A program made the translations under genes and the position numbers. A DNA stretch of 64,000 bases from SAR202-VII-2 sp965263165 (GTDB taxonomy: Bacteria; Chloroflexota; Dehalococcoidia; Lucifugimonadales; SAR202-VII-2): positions 62,001 to 126,000 of the forward strand of contig OZ253584.1 in the NCBI GenBank assembly GCA_965263165.1, read 5' to 3'. Under the pieces are notes generated by a model. That model was not told where the DNA came from and searched no databases. It saw only the letters and a list, made by a program, of their open reading frames with translations. Of this stretch, positions 26,451 to 36,098 are shown one piece after another (within the stretch, counting starts at the first letter, position 1; every line of letters begins with the position of its first letter).

Positions 26451-27343
26451 ACCCCGGAGAAGCCGTCCGCTGGCTGGAGACCTCCCTGGACGACGCCGGC
26501 CTGGACGACGCCCGCATCGAAGCCGAGGCCTTGGTCATGAGCGCCCTGGCCGCCAACCGGGCATCCCTCTACGCGGCCTGGCGCGACGACATCGTCACCG
26601 CGGCCCAGGAGCGCAGCCTCTCGAACCTGCTCGAAAGAAGGCTCAGTCGGGAACCCCTTGCCTATGTCGTAGGCCATCGTGAGTTCTACGGCCTCGACCT
26701 CCTCGCTGACCAGCGGGCGCTCATACCCAGGCCCGAGACTGAATTGCTCGTTGACCTTGCCCTGGAAGCAGCCCGCGGCGTCAACCCTGCGGGACGAGTC
26801 GCAATCGCCGACGTGGGCGCAGGCTGCGGGGCCGTCGCCATAGCGCTGGCCCACCATCTGCCGCATGCAACCGTCTGGGCCGTCGACCTGTCAGCGGCGG
26901 CGCTGCAAGTGGCCGCCGCCAACGCCAACCGCTACGGAGTGGCGGAACGCGTTACACTCCTCCACGGCGACCTCCTGACCCCCCTGCCCGCCCCTGTCGA
27001 CATCATCGTCAGCAATCCTCCCTACGTCCCGCAGGACGTCCTCCCCCGCTTGGCGCCGGAGGTGTTGCGGGAGCCCCGGCAGGCATTGGACGGTGGCGTC
27101 AAGGGCCTGTCCGTCATCGAGCGGCTGCTACAACAGGCCCCTGCTCATCTCGCGGCCCCAGGCGCGCTTCTGCTCGAGTGCAGCCCGGAGCAGGCAAACG
27201 ACATTGAGCGCTTGGCGCGCCTGGCGTTCCCAAGCGCCGAAATCGAGATCGTGAAGGACCTGGCCGGCAGAGACCGAGTGCTGAGCGTTCAGGCCCCCGC
27301 CGTCCGCCCGCTACACCTCGCCGTATCGGAAGCAGTCAACTAG
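26447..27343 (+). CDS. prmC: Release factor glutamine methyltransferase
   Basis: Methylates the glutamine of the GGQ motif in RF1/RF2 with S-adenosylmethionine. The 298-residue protein has a helical N-terminal domain (EPLAYVVGHREFYGLDL), the SAM motif IADVGAGCGAVAIALA and the catalytic NPPY in VSNPPYVPQD. Start is a TTG that overlaps the prfA stop (TTGA), with GGAAGAGG upstream. Its 3' end overlaps the convergent tag gene by 33 bp. Confidence 0.94.
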   Translation: MNPGEAVRWLETSLDDAGLDDARIEAEALVMSALAANRASLYAAWRDDIVTAAQERSLSNLLERRLSREPLAYVVGHREFYGLDLLADQRALIPRPETELLVDLALEAARGVNPAGRVAIADVGAGCGAVAIALAHHLPHATVWAVDLSAAALQVAAANANRYGVAERVTLLHGDLLTPLPAPVDIIVSNPPYVPQDVLPRLAPEVLREPRQALDGGVKGLSVIERLLQQAPAHLAAPGALLLECSPEQANDIERLARLAFPSAEIEIVKDLAGRDRVLSVQAPAVRPLHLAVSEAVN

Positions 27344-27868
27344 ATGATCGTTCACCAACCCCTCGGCCTGCATGAAGGCGTAGCAGATCGTTGGGCCAAC
27401 GAACTTGAAGCCCCGGCTCTGAAGGTCCTTGCTCATCTCCCCCGACTCCTTCGTCCGCGCCGGCAGTTCATCCACGCTGTTCCACGAGTTCTTGATCGGT
27501 CTGCCGCCCACAAACCTCCAGATGTATGCCGCGAAGCTTCCGAACTCCTCCCGCACCGGTCCGAGCGCCTTCGCGTTGCCTATGGCCGAAGCGATCTTCT
27601 GCCGATTGCGGACGATCCCCGAGTCGGCGAGCAGGTCGGCGAACTTGGAGTCGTCGTATGTGGCAACGATTTCCGGATCGAACCCGTCGAAGGCGCGACG
27701 GTAGCTCTCTCGTTTCTTTAGGATGGTCGACCAGCTCAGTCCGGCCTGCGCGCCCTCGAGCACCAGGGACTCGAACAGCCTCCTGTCGTCGTGCTTCGGA
27801 ACGCCCCACTCGGTGTCGTGGTAGTGCGCCATCAACTCGTCGTTCCCTGCCCAGTCGCAGCGTCTCAT
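27311..27868 (-). CDS. tag: DNA-3-methyladenine glycosylase I
   Basis: Removes 3-methyladenine from alkylated DNA. The 185-residue protein has the zinc ligands of the family: Cys in MRRCDW, His in YHDTEWGVP, and His/Cys in NDHLVDC. The substrate-pocket stretch EGAQAGLSWSTIL is present. The ATG at 27868 follows GGAGGATGG and gives the standard N-terminus. It runs convergent to prmC with overlapping 3' ends. Confidence 0.94.
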   Translation of the reverse strand: MRRCDWAGNDELMAHYHDTEWGVPKHDDRRLFESLVLEGAQAGLSWSTILKKRESYRRAFDGFDPEIVATYDDSKFADLLADSGIVRNRQKIASAIGNAKALGPVREEFGSFAAYIWRFVGGRPIKNSWNSVDELPARTKESGEMSKDLQSRGFKFVGPTICYAFMQAEGLVNDHLVDCFRYGEV

Positions 27869-28026
27869 CCATCCTCCAGAGCCGTCATTCCTACCTGAGC
27901 GACCCATTGTACAATCGCAGTCGCCGGTCCGCGAGTCATCTAGGAGGAACGATGAAGACTGACGAGGCCGACGATGAATATCGACAGCCATCACACCGGA
28001 CGAGCGTATAACAGATTACTTGCAGG

Positions 28027-31000
28027 CTATTCCTCCTCCGGGAGCAGCACGACCCGCACGTAGCGGTCGTCAGTGAAGTAGCGCTGAGCTGCGGCCGCGA
28101 CCTGTTCCAGAGTCAACGCATCCAACAACTCATCGAAGCTTACAATCTCCGTGAACAACTCGCCCCGCTGCACCGCGGCCCGGATCTGGCTGAGCCAGAA
28201 TCCGTTGTCCCGAAGCTGTTCCTGTCGGGAGGTGCGCAGAAGCTCCTTAACTGTGTCCAGGTAATTCTGCTCACCTCCCTCGCGCAGCCAATCCACTTCT
28301 ACCATCACCTCCCCAAAGAGCTCTTCGGCGCGCGAGGGGTCGCTGCCGAAAATTATTGAGACCAGATACTCCGGATCCGGAAGACTAGAGCCATTTGCGT
28401 TCACCCCGATGCCATAGGTGCCGCCAAGCTCCTCGCGCACTCGCTCGCGCAAACGGATTCCGAGAATCTCGCCGGCCACGGTAAGCGTCAGCGCCTCCTG
28501 GCGGCTCCACTCCATATCCCCGGCATATACCAACATCGTCTGACTGCGTGGTTCGATGCCGCTGCGGACGACGTGGTCTTCCACTCCCATCGGCGGGTCG
28601 ATGCCTACGTCCTGCCACTGCTCGGCGCGCCCGGTTGTCGGCAGGCTGGCCAAGTACGTGGCGGTCAAAGAGCGCAGGTTCTCCCAGTCGAACGCGCCCA
28701 CGAAAACGAAGGTTGCATCGCCCAGGTCCGCAAACCGGTCGTCGTACACCGCTTCAGCGCGCTCCACGCTCAACTCCTCCAGCAGTCCGACGGTGAGAGG
28801 CCGGCGGCGGAAATGGTCCTGGGCCAGCACAGTTCTTGCGGTGTCGAAGAGAACCGCGTCCGGCTGGGCGGCGTTGATCTCGGCGACGCTGCGCAGACTG
28901 GACTCGTACCTTGCGAAGAAGACCGGGTCCAGCCGGGGAGCGGTTGCATAGAGCGTAATCAGTTGGAACAGTGTCTCCATGTCCTCCGGTGAGACGCTGC
29001 CCGTGAAGCCTTCAAACAGCTCCCCGATGTAAGGGGACACCGAGACCCTTTTCCCGGCCAGCAACTTCTCCAATGTCACATTGTCGTGTGGACCGACCCC
29101 ACTTCCGGAAACCAGCTGGGCCGCGTAAAGAGCGGACACATGGTCCTCGTCTGCTGCCAGCGAGTGCCCGCCGGGACTGAACGCCCTGAATTCCACTTCA
29201 TCGTCGCGGAAGTCGGTCTGCTTGGCTATCACGGTAATGCCGTTGGATAGCGTCCACTTCTGAGCGTCGATAGACTCTATCTCCTCTTCCTCAGTGATGC
29301 TCCCCGGAGTCGGAAGCGTTGCCAGCAGCGGGACGTCGTCTAGGGCGTCCAGATAGGGGTCCACCTCCAGGGTGTTGGCCGTCTGGAGTTGTGCCAGCGT
29401 CGCCGACGCCAGATCTCCATCTGACCTAGCGTCAGTCTCTTCGGGACGCACTACCAAGAGCGCCGTGTCCGCGGGCTGAGTCCAGAATTCGGCCAGGGCA
29501 TTGAACTCCGCCACCGAGATCTGCGGCAGCAGCTCCTGGTAAAGCTCCCACTCAGCCTCTATGCCGGGCGCGGGCGTTCCGCTGAGAAAGTGGTCGGCGT
29601 ACTCGTTGACGAAGCTCTGTGACGGAATCTGGTCCCGTTGCTTGTACAAGCTCTCCACTGAGCGCAACAGGTTATCCTTCTCCCGTTCCAGTTCGGTGTC
29701 TGTGAAGCCGTGCTGTCTAATACGCTGCATCTCCTCCAGCACAGCCGCCAACCCGCCCTCTACGCCGTCCGGCTCCACCCACGCCGAAAACGTCATGATG
29801 TCCAGTGGTTCCACGTACGGTGAACGTCCAGCTTCAGCAGCCAGATACGGGGGATCGGCGACCTGGCCTCGCTCGAACAGTCTCGCGTTCAGCATCCCAA
29901 ATGCAAGCCTTTCAACGACCACACGCCGAAGAGCCTCAAGGTCTTGTCCTGCCTCCGGGGCAAGCTTTCGGACCAGGACGAACTGGGTGCCGGGCGACTC
30001 GGAATCGGTGAACACTTCGATGCGCGGCGTCTCGTTGCCCGGAATGTCGAAACCCGGCCTATCGGTGGAAGGCGCCACCGCGGCGCGCTCCTGGTTGGCC
30101 TCGCCCTCTGGTGGCGGCGCAAAGTGCTGTTTCACCTTGGCCTCAATCAACTCAGCATCAAAGTCACCCACGGCAACGATGGCCATCAGGTCAGGCCTGT
30201 ACCAACGTTCGTAGTAGTCCCTCAGGCGCTCTACCATCGCGGTCTCAACGACCTCCGGCAGGCCAATAGGACTCCGGTCGGCGTAGCGCGAAGAGCCGAA
30301 AATTAGTCGGAACAGGTTATCTTCAAGACGCGAGTAGAACCCCTGTGACAGGCGCCACTCCTCCAGGACCACATCGCGCTCCAGTTCAACCTCAACCGGG
30401 TCGAAGCTCACCGCGTAGGCCCAGTCACTGAGAATCTGGAATGCGGTCTCGGTAATCTCAGGATCGTCGGTCGGGATCTCCAGCCAATAGAGGGTGTCAT
30501 CGAAGCCTGTCCGGGCGTTCAGGTCGGCGCCAAAGGTGCTGCCAATGGACTCAAGGTATTCGACGATCTCCTGCTTGGCGAAACGCTCGGTCCCATTGAA
30601 CGCCATGTGCTCTGCGAAGTGCGCCAGCCCCCGCTGGTCCTCCTCTTCTAGGACAGAGCCGGCCTTTACCACCAGCGCTATTTGGGCCCGGTCCCGCGGC
30701 TCCTCGTTGTGCCTGATGTAGTAGCTTAGCCCGTTCGAAAGGGAGCCGCGAACCACGGAGGGATCAAAAGCCAGAGCTTCGGGGGGTTCTGGGGTTGCAG
30801 TAGCAGTAGGCACCGGACTTGGCGTAGCAGTGGGCGCTGGGGTTGCAGTAACCGTGGGCGCCGGACTTGGCGTAGCAGTGGGCGCCGGGGTTGAAGTGGG
30901 CGTAGGTGCTACTGGCGCGGCGGTGGGCGTGGGTTCCGGACTTGGGGTGGGTGAGGGTGCTACCGGCACGGCAGTAGGCGTGGGCGTCGCTGGCGCGAGT

Positions 31001-31116
31001 GTCGCCTTGGGTTCAGGCCCTGCAGTGGGCGTGGGTTGGGAACCGCACCCTATCAACGCCACAAGCATCAACGTGATGCAGATAACAATGAATGCTGACT
31101 TCACATTTGCGCTCAT
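28027..31116 (-). CDS. Large lipoprotein peptidase of family M16
   Basis: A 1029-residue exported protein. Residues 1-24 form a signal peptide with lipobox ALIGC. Residues about 25-115 are a Pro/Thr/Ala linker built from PTPTAT-like repeats, probably a spacer off the membrane. The inverted zinc motif HFAEH (about 166-170, in GLAHFAEHMAFNG) marks the active N-terminal M16 domain; a second M16 half follows from about residue 560. It resembles PqqL-type long M16 peptidases that degrade peptides outside the cytoplasm. It ends 158 bp from the tag start. Target unknown. Confidence 0.92.
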   Translation of the reverse strand: MSANVKSAFIVICITLMLVALIGCGSQPTPTAGPEPKATLAPATPTPTAVPVAPSPTPSPEPTPTAAPVAPTPTSTPAPTATPSPAPTVTATPAPTATPSPVPTATATPEPPEALAFDPSVVRGSLSNGLSYYIRHNEEPRDRAQIALVVKAGSVLEEEDQRGLAHFAEHMAFNGTERFAKQEIVEYLESIGSTFGADLNARTGFDDTLYWLEIPTDDPEITETAFQILSDWAYAVSFDPVEVELERDVVLEEWRLSQGFYSRLEDNLFRLIFGSSRYADRSPIGLPEVVETAMVERLRDYYERWYRPDLMAIVAVGDFDAELIEAKVKQHFAPPPEGEANQERAAVAPSTDRPGFDIPGNETPRIEVFTDSESPGTQFVLVRKLAPEAGQDLEALRRVVVERLAFGMLNARLFERGQVADPPYLAAEAGRSPYVEPLDIMTFSAWVEPDGVEGGLAAVLEEMQRIRQHGFTDTELEREKDNLLRSVESLYKQRDQIPSQSFVNEYADHFLSGTPAPGIEAEWELYQELLPQISVAEFNALAEFWTQPADTALLVVRPEETDARSDGDLASATLAQLQTANTLEVDPYLDALDDVPLLATLPTPGSITEEEEIESIDAQKWTLSNGITVIAKQTDFRDDEVEFRAFSPGGHSLAADEDHVSALYAAQLVSGSGVGPHDNVTLEKLLAGKRVSVSPYIGELFEGFTGSVSPEDMETLFQLITLYATAPRLDPVFFARYESSLRSVAEINAAQPDAVLFDTARTVLAQDHFRRRPLTVGLLEELSVERAEAVYDDRFADLGDATFVFVGAFDWENLRSLTATYLASLPTTGRAEQWQDVGIDPPMGVEDHVVRSGIEPRSQTMLVYAGDMEWSRQEALTLTVAGEILGIRLRERVREELGGTYGIGVNANGSSLPDPEYLVSIIFGSDPSRAEELFGEVMVEVDWLREGGEQNYLDTVKELLRTSRQEQLRDNGFWLSQIRAAVQRGELFTEIVSFDELLDALTLEQVAAAAQRYFTDDRYVRVVLLPEEE

Positions 31117-31307
31117 CTATCTCGTCTCTCACTATTCATCCCAGGATCTTTCAAGAGGCTACGTCGATACGTGTGTAAGCAACATGAGTCGGCGATCTTC
31201 TCAAGAGTTGCTTCAAAGCCTATTCCATCTACATGCCGTGAACCGACGTAAACCTCTCCAGAAACTACATCAGCCGCAGTCCAACCGCAGGAATCCCTGG
31301 CAATGGA

Positions 31308-31336
31308 AAGGGGCGGGTCAATGACTCGCCCCTTTA
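31308..31336. terminator. Hairpin between the M16 gene and the cupin gene
   Basis: A stem of AAAGGGGCG..GTCA with TGAC..CGCCCCTTT, one G-U pair, in the 249-bp gap. On the minus strand it lies after the cupin gene start-side neighbour's end is not possible, so the likely user is read-through control between the two minus-strand genes (cupin upstream at 31977, its stop at 31366). The rest of the gap (31117-31307) shows no gene. Confidence 0.45.
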
Positions 31337-31365
31337 CGCTTGCGCCCAAGTCCCGGGAGCTACAG

Positions 31366-31977
31366 CTAGCTAGAGAACATCTCCATGGGAGTCTGACGGG
31401 GACCCAGGCCCTGCCAGTACTTGTTGGTCTTGGGGTCGTAGCGCCCCTGCATGAAGCTACCCTGCTTCTCGCTGCGAATGATCACCGCCACGCTGCGGAC
31501 GCCGTGGTTGTTCTCCGCGTGGATCTCCCACGGGCGGACCAGGTCAACCACACCCGGCTCCACGAAGTCGTTGGCGGTCTGCTCTATCTCCGCGTAGCCC
31601 TCTTGCGAGCCGTCGTCCAGCCGCTTGTAGCGCTCGATGTACTCCGTGCCGTCCAGCACGCCATAGAGGGTGTAGATGTGGGCGTGGTCGTGGACGAGGC
31701 TGACGCCGTCGTACCGGCTGTTGGCGGACTTGGTCAGACCGTTGATCACGAACTTGAAGTCGGGGTCCTCGTAGAAGAGCAGGTTCTCGGCCCTGCCGTC
31801 CTGTGGCACACAATCCGGCCAACTCTTGGATGCCTCAATGACATCAGGGTCGCTCAGAAGCTCCAAGAGGACGGGCCTCATGGCCTCCCAGCGCTTCTCG
31901 GGGTCCGGCTCGCTGGCGAACAACTCCCGGGTCCTGGCAACGAATCTCGTTACTGCGGTTTCTGTCTTGACGACCAT
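31366..31977 (-). CDS. Cupin-fold protein, cysteine dioxygenase-like
   Basis: A 203-residue soluble protein. The central part has the double-stranded beta-helix metal pattern HDHAHIYTLYGVLDGTEY with a later histidine in PWEIHAENNHG, as in cysteine dioxygenase-like and other cupin enzymes. The ATG at 31977 follows AGGAGG by six bases. The N-terminal 60 residues are helical. Substrate is not known; 3-mercaptopropionate or cysteine-type thiols are possible for the family but not shown by the sequence. Confidence 0.7.
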   Translation of the reverse strand: MVVKTETAVTRFVARTRELFASEPDPEKRWEAMRPVLLELLSDPDVIEASKSWPDCVPQDGRAENLLFYEDPDFKFVINGLTKSANSRYDGVSLVHDHAHIYTLYGVLDGTEYIERYKRLDDGSQEGYAEIEQTANDFVEPGVVDLVRPWEIHAENNHGVRSVAVIIRSEKQGSFMQGRYDPKTNKYWQGLGPRQTPMEMFSS

Positions 31978-32091
31978 CCCCTGCCTCCTGGTGCAAACAT
32001 TCTGATACCCCACGCTGAACATACGCGCCGCACGGAGCCCTTGTCAAGCGCCCCCGCGTCGCTGTACCCGCGTCGCTCCTATCGACTGCAT

Positions 32092-32179
32092 TGGTGCCGA
32101 GGGTGGGAATCGAACCCACACCCCCGTTGCCGGGGAAAGGGTTTTAAGCCCCTCGCGTCTACCTTTCCGCCACCTCGGC
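32092..32179 (-). tRNA. tRNA-Leu (anticodon TAA)
   Basis: Minus-strand cloverleaf starting GCCGAGGTGGCGGAA and ending in CCTCGGCACCA. Acceptor arms GCCGAGG and CCTCGGC pair perfectly and the CCA is encoded. The anticodon loop is CTTAAAA (TAA, reads UUA/UUG). A long variable arm (TCCCCGGCAACGGGG) and a GGTTCGATTCC T-arm make it a class II tRNA-Leu. Confidence 0.95.
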
Positions 32180-32407
32180 CGGCGTTCCAGGAAATTATAG
32201 CATCGGCTTGCCTCGCAGACGCTTGGGCCAACCCGACGTTGCGGACTCGATCGGGCCGCCCTGCCCCCGCCGTCCCATGGGCGCGGGTGCCCGCCTCATC
32301 CCCCAGCCTGTCTTCCACGTATCTGAACGAACACTGCCCATTGCAACCGGCCGCCGATGGAGTATCATGTCGCGGCGTCGGCGCAGCCGGCGCGGCAAGG
32401 AGGCGCT

Positions 32408-33394
32408 ATGAACATCCTCGTAACCGGCGGGCTTGGGGTCAACGGCTGTTGGGTCACCCGGCAGCTCCTGGAAATGGGCCACAACCCCGTCGTCTTTGAC
32501 GTCCGCCCCGACTTCTCCCTCGTATCCGACATCGCAACCGAGATCGAAGTGGTCCAGCGCGACGTCACCGACTTTGCCGCCATACTGCGGGCCCTCAAGG
32601 ACCACCGCATCGAGCGGATCTGCCACCTGGCCGCAATCTACCCCGACGCCGCCGACGAGAACCCGGTGCGCGGATTCCAGGTCAACGCCACCACCACCGT
32701 GCAGATCCTCGACGCCGCCCGTATCATGGGCGTGGACCGGGTGGTCTTCACCAGCTCGCTCGGCGCCTTGGCGCCTATAACCCAGGACTACCTCGTCCCG
32801 GAGCGCAAGCCCATCAACGAGGATTACCCCGTCTGGCCCACCAACAGCGTCTACGGCGCCACCAAGGCGGCCAGCGAGCTCATGGGCCTGAACTATGAGC
32901 GGCTCTACGGCATCAAGTTCATCGCCCTCCGGTTCGCCCCCATCTACGGACCCGGCAAGCACGCTCCCCGGCACGGCAATATCAACGTCCTCTGGAACCG
33001 GATCATGGAACACGCTATGCTCGGAGAGCCCATGCGCTTCGAAACCGGCGGCGATGAGCCCTATGACATGACGTACTCCCGCGACGTGGCCCACAGCGTC
33101 GTGTTGGGCTGCTTGGCCCCCACCCCAGAGCATGGCGTCTTTCACATTGGCAGCGGCCGGAGCCATACCCTCCGGGAGTTCGTCGACGGCGTCAAGGAGG
33201 TCATCCCCAGCGCCCGCATTGAGGCCGGCCCCGGACTGGCCAACGGCGCCGGACCAGGGGGTCCCTGGCTCTTCGACACCAGCCGGGCCAGGGCGGAGCT
33301 GGGCTACGAGGCCCAGTACGCCCCCAAGGAGGCCGTTCAGGATTGGCTGCACTGGTTGGAGCGGCTGGACCTGGAGATCATACCGTCCAAGTAG
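32408..33394 (+). CDS. NAD-dependent epimerase/dehydratase
   Basis: A 328-residue extended SDR. Cofactor motif VTGGLGVNG at the N-terminus, the AAIYPDAADENP stretch, the catalytic SSLG serine region and YGATKAASE with the YxxxK pair. The ATG at 32408 follows AAGGAGG. C-terminal GIKFIALRFAPIYGPGKHAP fits sugar-nucleotide or threonine-like epimerases. It heads a plus-strand set with two MDR dehydrogenases. Substrate unknown. Confidence 0.88.
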   Translation: MNILVTGGLGVNGCWVTRQLLEMGHNPVVFDVRPDFSLVSDIATEIEVVQRDVTDFAAILRALKDHRIERICHLAAIYPDAADENPVRGFQVNATTTVQILDAARIMGVDRVVFTSSLGALAPITQDYLVPERKPINEDYPVWPTNSVYGATKAASELMGLNYERLYGIKFIALRFAPIYGPGKHAPRHGNINVLWNRIMEHAMLGEPMRFETGGDEPYDMTYSRDVAHSVVLGCLAPTPEHGVFHIGSGRSHTLREFVDGVKEVIPSARIEAGPGLANGAGPGGPWLFDTSRARAELGYEAQYAPKEAVQDWLHWLERLDLEIIPSK

Positions 33395-33708
33395 CATCAC
33401 CCCCTCCCTCTCGAAAAACGGGGTTGGGGTGAGAGCGAGGCGCCCATCCAGACGGGCGGCGCCACTGCGCTTCCCGCGAGGCGCCGGGGCTATGCCCCGC
33501 CGGGGTTGCAAGGGCAACCCCAAACGTCCCAAAGGAGGGTGCAGGGAACCAAGGTTCCCGCCGGGGGTGTGCGTGTCCCCCACAACACAAACGTCGGAGG
33601 GCGGAGCGGGTGGGAAGACGGCGCAGGCCATAGGGCGCCTCTTCGCCAAGCTTCCCGAAAGCAAAGTATCGATTCAGACAGGTGGAGAACCCAGGAAGGA
33701 GGAACATC
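33395..33708. repeat. Intergenic region with a GC-rich palindromic repeat copy
   Basis: No gene is supported. From about 33533 to 33630 it carries a diverged copy of the repeat found at 44476, 45065 and 45730: GGAGGGTGCAGGG, then CGCCGGGGGT, GTCCCCC and GACGGCGCAGGCC. Several smaller palindromes (for example GGGGTTGCAAGGGCAACCCC) precede it. A ribosome binding site AAGGAGG at 33696-33702 serves the next gene. Confidence 0.6.
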
Positions 33709-34797
33709 ATGGCAGGAACCGCAAAGGCCGCCGTTTTCGTGGGGGCCGGCAAGCCGCTGGAGATCCAGGAATTCCCAATACCGGCCATCGAGCCGGGGGC
33801 CGCGCTCGTCAGCATGGACATGGCCGCCATCTGCGGCACCGACGCCCACGCCATTCACCTGGAGTCAACGCCCCATCCCGTCATCTTCGGCCATGAGAAC
33901 ATCGGCGTCCTGGCGGGGCTAAGTTCGGAGGCAACGCAGGATGTCCTGGGCAACCCGCTCAAGGAGGGTGACCGCGTGATATTCCGCGCCGCCCCCTGCG
34001 GCCAGTGCAAGGGCTGCGTGCTGGGCAGCCGATGCCGGAACTCCCCCTCTTACGGGTTCCTCCCTTCGGACGAGCCTCCCCACCTGCGCGGGGGCTTTGG
34101 CCAGTATCTCTACCTCGACCCCGGCCCCTGGATTCTGCGAATCCCCGACGACATGTCATCGGAACGGGCGCTGCTCAGCGTAGTCGGGAACCATACCGCC
34201 CTCCACGGCGTCGAGAAGATCGGCGGCTTCACGCTCTCCGACACGGTGGTCGTGCAGGGCTCCGGTCCCATCGGCATCGGCGCCCAGACACAGGCCAAGC
34301 TGGCCGGCGCCGAGCGGGTCATCATGATCGGCGCCCCGCCAAACCGGCTCGCCCTGGCCAAGGAGATGGGTGCCGACGAGACCATTGACATCACCCAACT
34401 CCGCGAGCCCGAGGCGCGCGTCGCTCGCGTCATGGAGCTGACCGGAGGAGAGGGCGCCGACATGGTTATCGAGTGCTCGGGCGCTCCTTCAGCCTTCCAG
34501 GAAGGGCTTGAGATGGTGGCGCAAGGCGGCAAATACCTCGTCATCGGGCAGTGGACCGATTACGGCCCCCGGCCCATCAATCCGTCGCTGGTTACCCGCA
34601 AGGGCATACGCGTGGAGGGCGTCATCTCGGCCAGGCCCAGCCACATCGTCCGGTCCGTTCAGGCGATGCACACCATGGTGAAATACCCGGTCGAAAAGCT
34701 GATCACCCACCAGTACCCGCTCGCCGACATCAACAAGGGCTTCGAGACCCACGAGAGCCTCGAGGCGATGGTCGCCGTTATCAGGCCGAACCAGTAG
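33709..34797 (+). CDS. Zinc-dependent medium-chain alcohol dehydrogenase, copy 1
   Basis: A 362-residue MDR enzyme. Catalytic zinc ligands begin in AAICGTDAHA and GHENIG; the structural zinc site is CGQCKGCVLGSRC. The NAD(P) fold is VVVQGSGPIGIGAQ. ATG at 33709 six bases after AAGGAGG. It is a tandem paralogue of the next gene, of equal length, and both start with TAKAAVFVGxGKPLE. Such expanded dehydrogenase families are characteristic of SAR202-like genomes. The substrate alcohol is not known. Confidence 0.9.
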   Translation: MAGTAKAAVFVGAGKPLEIQEFPIPAIEPGAALVSMDMAAICGTDAHAIHLESTPHPVIFGHENIGVLAGLSSEATQDVLGNPLKEGDRVIFRAAPCGQCKGCVLGSRCRNSPSYGFLPSDEPPHLRGGFGQYLYLDPGPWILRIPDDMSSERALLSVVGNHTALHGVEKIGGFTLSDTVVVQGSGPIGIGAQTQAKLAGAERVIMIGAPPNRLALAKEMGADETIDITQLREPEARVARVMELTGGEGADMVIECSGAPSAFQEGLEMVAQGGKYLVIGQWTDYGPRPINPSLVTRKGIRVEGVISARPSHIVRSVQAMHTMVKYPVEKLITHQYPLADINKGFETHESLEAMVAVIRPNQ

Positions 34798-34906
34798 CCT
34801 TCATGCAGTCTTCAAACGCATGGTCTTCCGCCCCGGCGCCCATCAACGGCGGGCGCCGGGGACCCGCTCAGACGAAAGTAGAAAGCCAACGAGACCGGAG
34901 GTAATG

Positions 34907-35995
34907 ATGGCAGACACAGCAAAGGCCGCCGTCTTCGTCGGCATGGGCAAGCCCCTGGAGGTCCAGGAGTTCCCCATGCCCACCCTGCAGCCCGGCGCAA
35001 TCCTGGTCAGCATGGACATGGCCGCCATCTGCGGCTCCGACGCCCATGCCCTGCACCATGAGAGCACCCCCGCGCCCATGATCTTCGGACACGAGAACAT
35101 CGGGACCATCGCCGACCTCGGAAGCGGGCCAAGGGCCGACTGCCTCGGCCAACCCCTCAGAGAGGGTGACCGCATCCTCTTTCGCGCCGCGCCCTGCGGC
35201 CGGTGCCTCAACTGCGCCAAGGGCAACTTCTGCCTCGTTCCACCCCAACCGGGATTCATCAAGTGCGACGAGCCTCCCCACCTGCAGGGCGGCTTCGGGC
35301 AGTACCTCTACCTGAACCCCAACCCCTGGCTCCTCAAGGTCCCGGACGACATGTCTATTGAGCGCGCCCTTGTCAGCGTCGTGGGCACCCACACCCTCCT
35401 TAACGGCATCGAGCGCATGGGCGGCATCGGCCTCGGCGACACCGTGGTCGTCCAGGGGTCGGGCCCTATGGGCATCGGCGGCCTCATCATGGCAAAGCTC
35501 CTCGGCGCCGGGCGCTGTATCGTCATCGGGGCGCCGCCCAACCGGCTGGAGCTGGCCAAGGAAATGGGCGCCGACGATACCGTCGACATCGGCGTGTACA
35601 ACGAGCCCGACGCCAGGGTCGCCAAGATACAGGAGATGACCGGCGGCAAGGGCGCCGACGTGGTTATCGAGTGCTCCGGCGCCCCGGCGGCGACGGCAGA
35701 GGGCCTTGAGATGGTCCGCTTCGATGGCAAGTACCTGATCGTGGGACCCTGGACCGACTACGGCCCGCAACCGGTCAACCCCTCCTGGTTCCCCCGCAAG
35801 GCCGTCAAGGCCACGGGCGTCCTGGCCTCGGAACCTCGCCACATCATCCGAGCGATGAAGGCCATCCACACCATGGTCGAAGCGCCCGTAGAGAAGCTGG
35901 TCACGCACCAATTCCCACTGGCCGAGATAAACGAAGCCTTCGAGTCCCACGAAAAGCTGACCGCCATGATCGCCGTCATCCGCCCCAACGCCTAA
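34907..35995 (+). CDS. Zinc-dependent medium-chain alcohol dehydrogenase, copy 2
   Basis: Paralogue of the preceding gene, also 362 residues, clearly similar throughout. Zinc ligands in AAICGSDAHALHHES, GHENIG and CGRCLNCAKGNFC; cofactor motif VVVQGSGPMGIGG. Two ATG codons stand in a row; the second (34907) has the better spacing to GGAGG and matches the length of copy 1. The 109-bp gap to copy 1 holds no gene. Transcription ends at the strong hairpin at 36040. Confidence 0.9.
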   Translation: MADTAKAAVFVGMGKPLEVQEFPMPTLQPGAILVSMDMAAICGSDAHALHHESTPAPMIFGHENIGTIADLGSGPRADCLGQPLREGDRILFRAAPCGRCLNCAKGNFCLVPPQPGFIKCDEPPHLQGGFGQYLYLNPNPWLLKVPDDMSIERALVSVVGTHTLLNGIERMGGIGLGDTVVVQGSGPMGIGGLIMAKLLGAGRCIVIGAPPNRLELAKEMGADDTVDIGVYNEPDARVAKIQEMTGGKGADVVIECSGAPAATAEGLEMVRFDGKYLIVGPWTDYGPQPVNPSWFPRKAVKATGVLASEPRHIIRAMKAIHTMVEAPVEKLVTHQFPLAEINEAFESHEKLTAMIAVIRPNA

Positions 35996-36039
35996 GCAGC
36001 CGCGCGCAGGGCCGCCGTTGGCGCCTGCCCAAGAGCCTC

Positions 36040-36085
36040 GCAAACACAAGAGGCGGGAGCGTGTGCTCCCGCCTCTTGTGTTTGC
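36040..36085. terminator. Bidirectional terminator with a perfect 21-bp stem
   Basis: Arms 36040-36060 and 36065-36085 are perfect reverse complements around a GTGT loop. It separates the MDR copy 2 (plus) from the dienelactone hydrolase (minus), which converge here. The arms end in CAAAC/GTTTG, giving short T-rich runs in both directions. Confidence 0.8.
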
Positions 36086-36098
36086 CCTTTCGAGAGGC

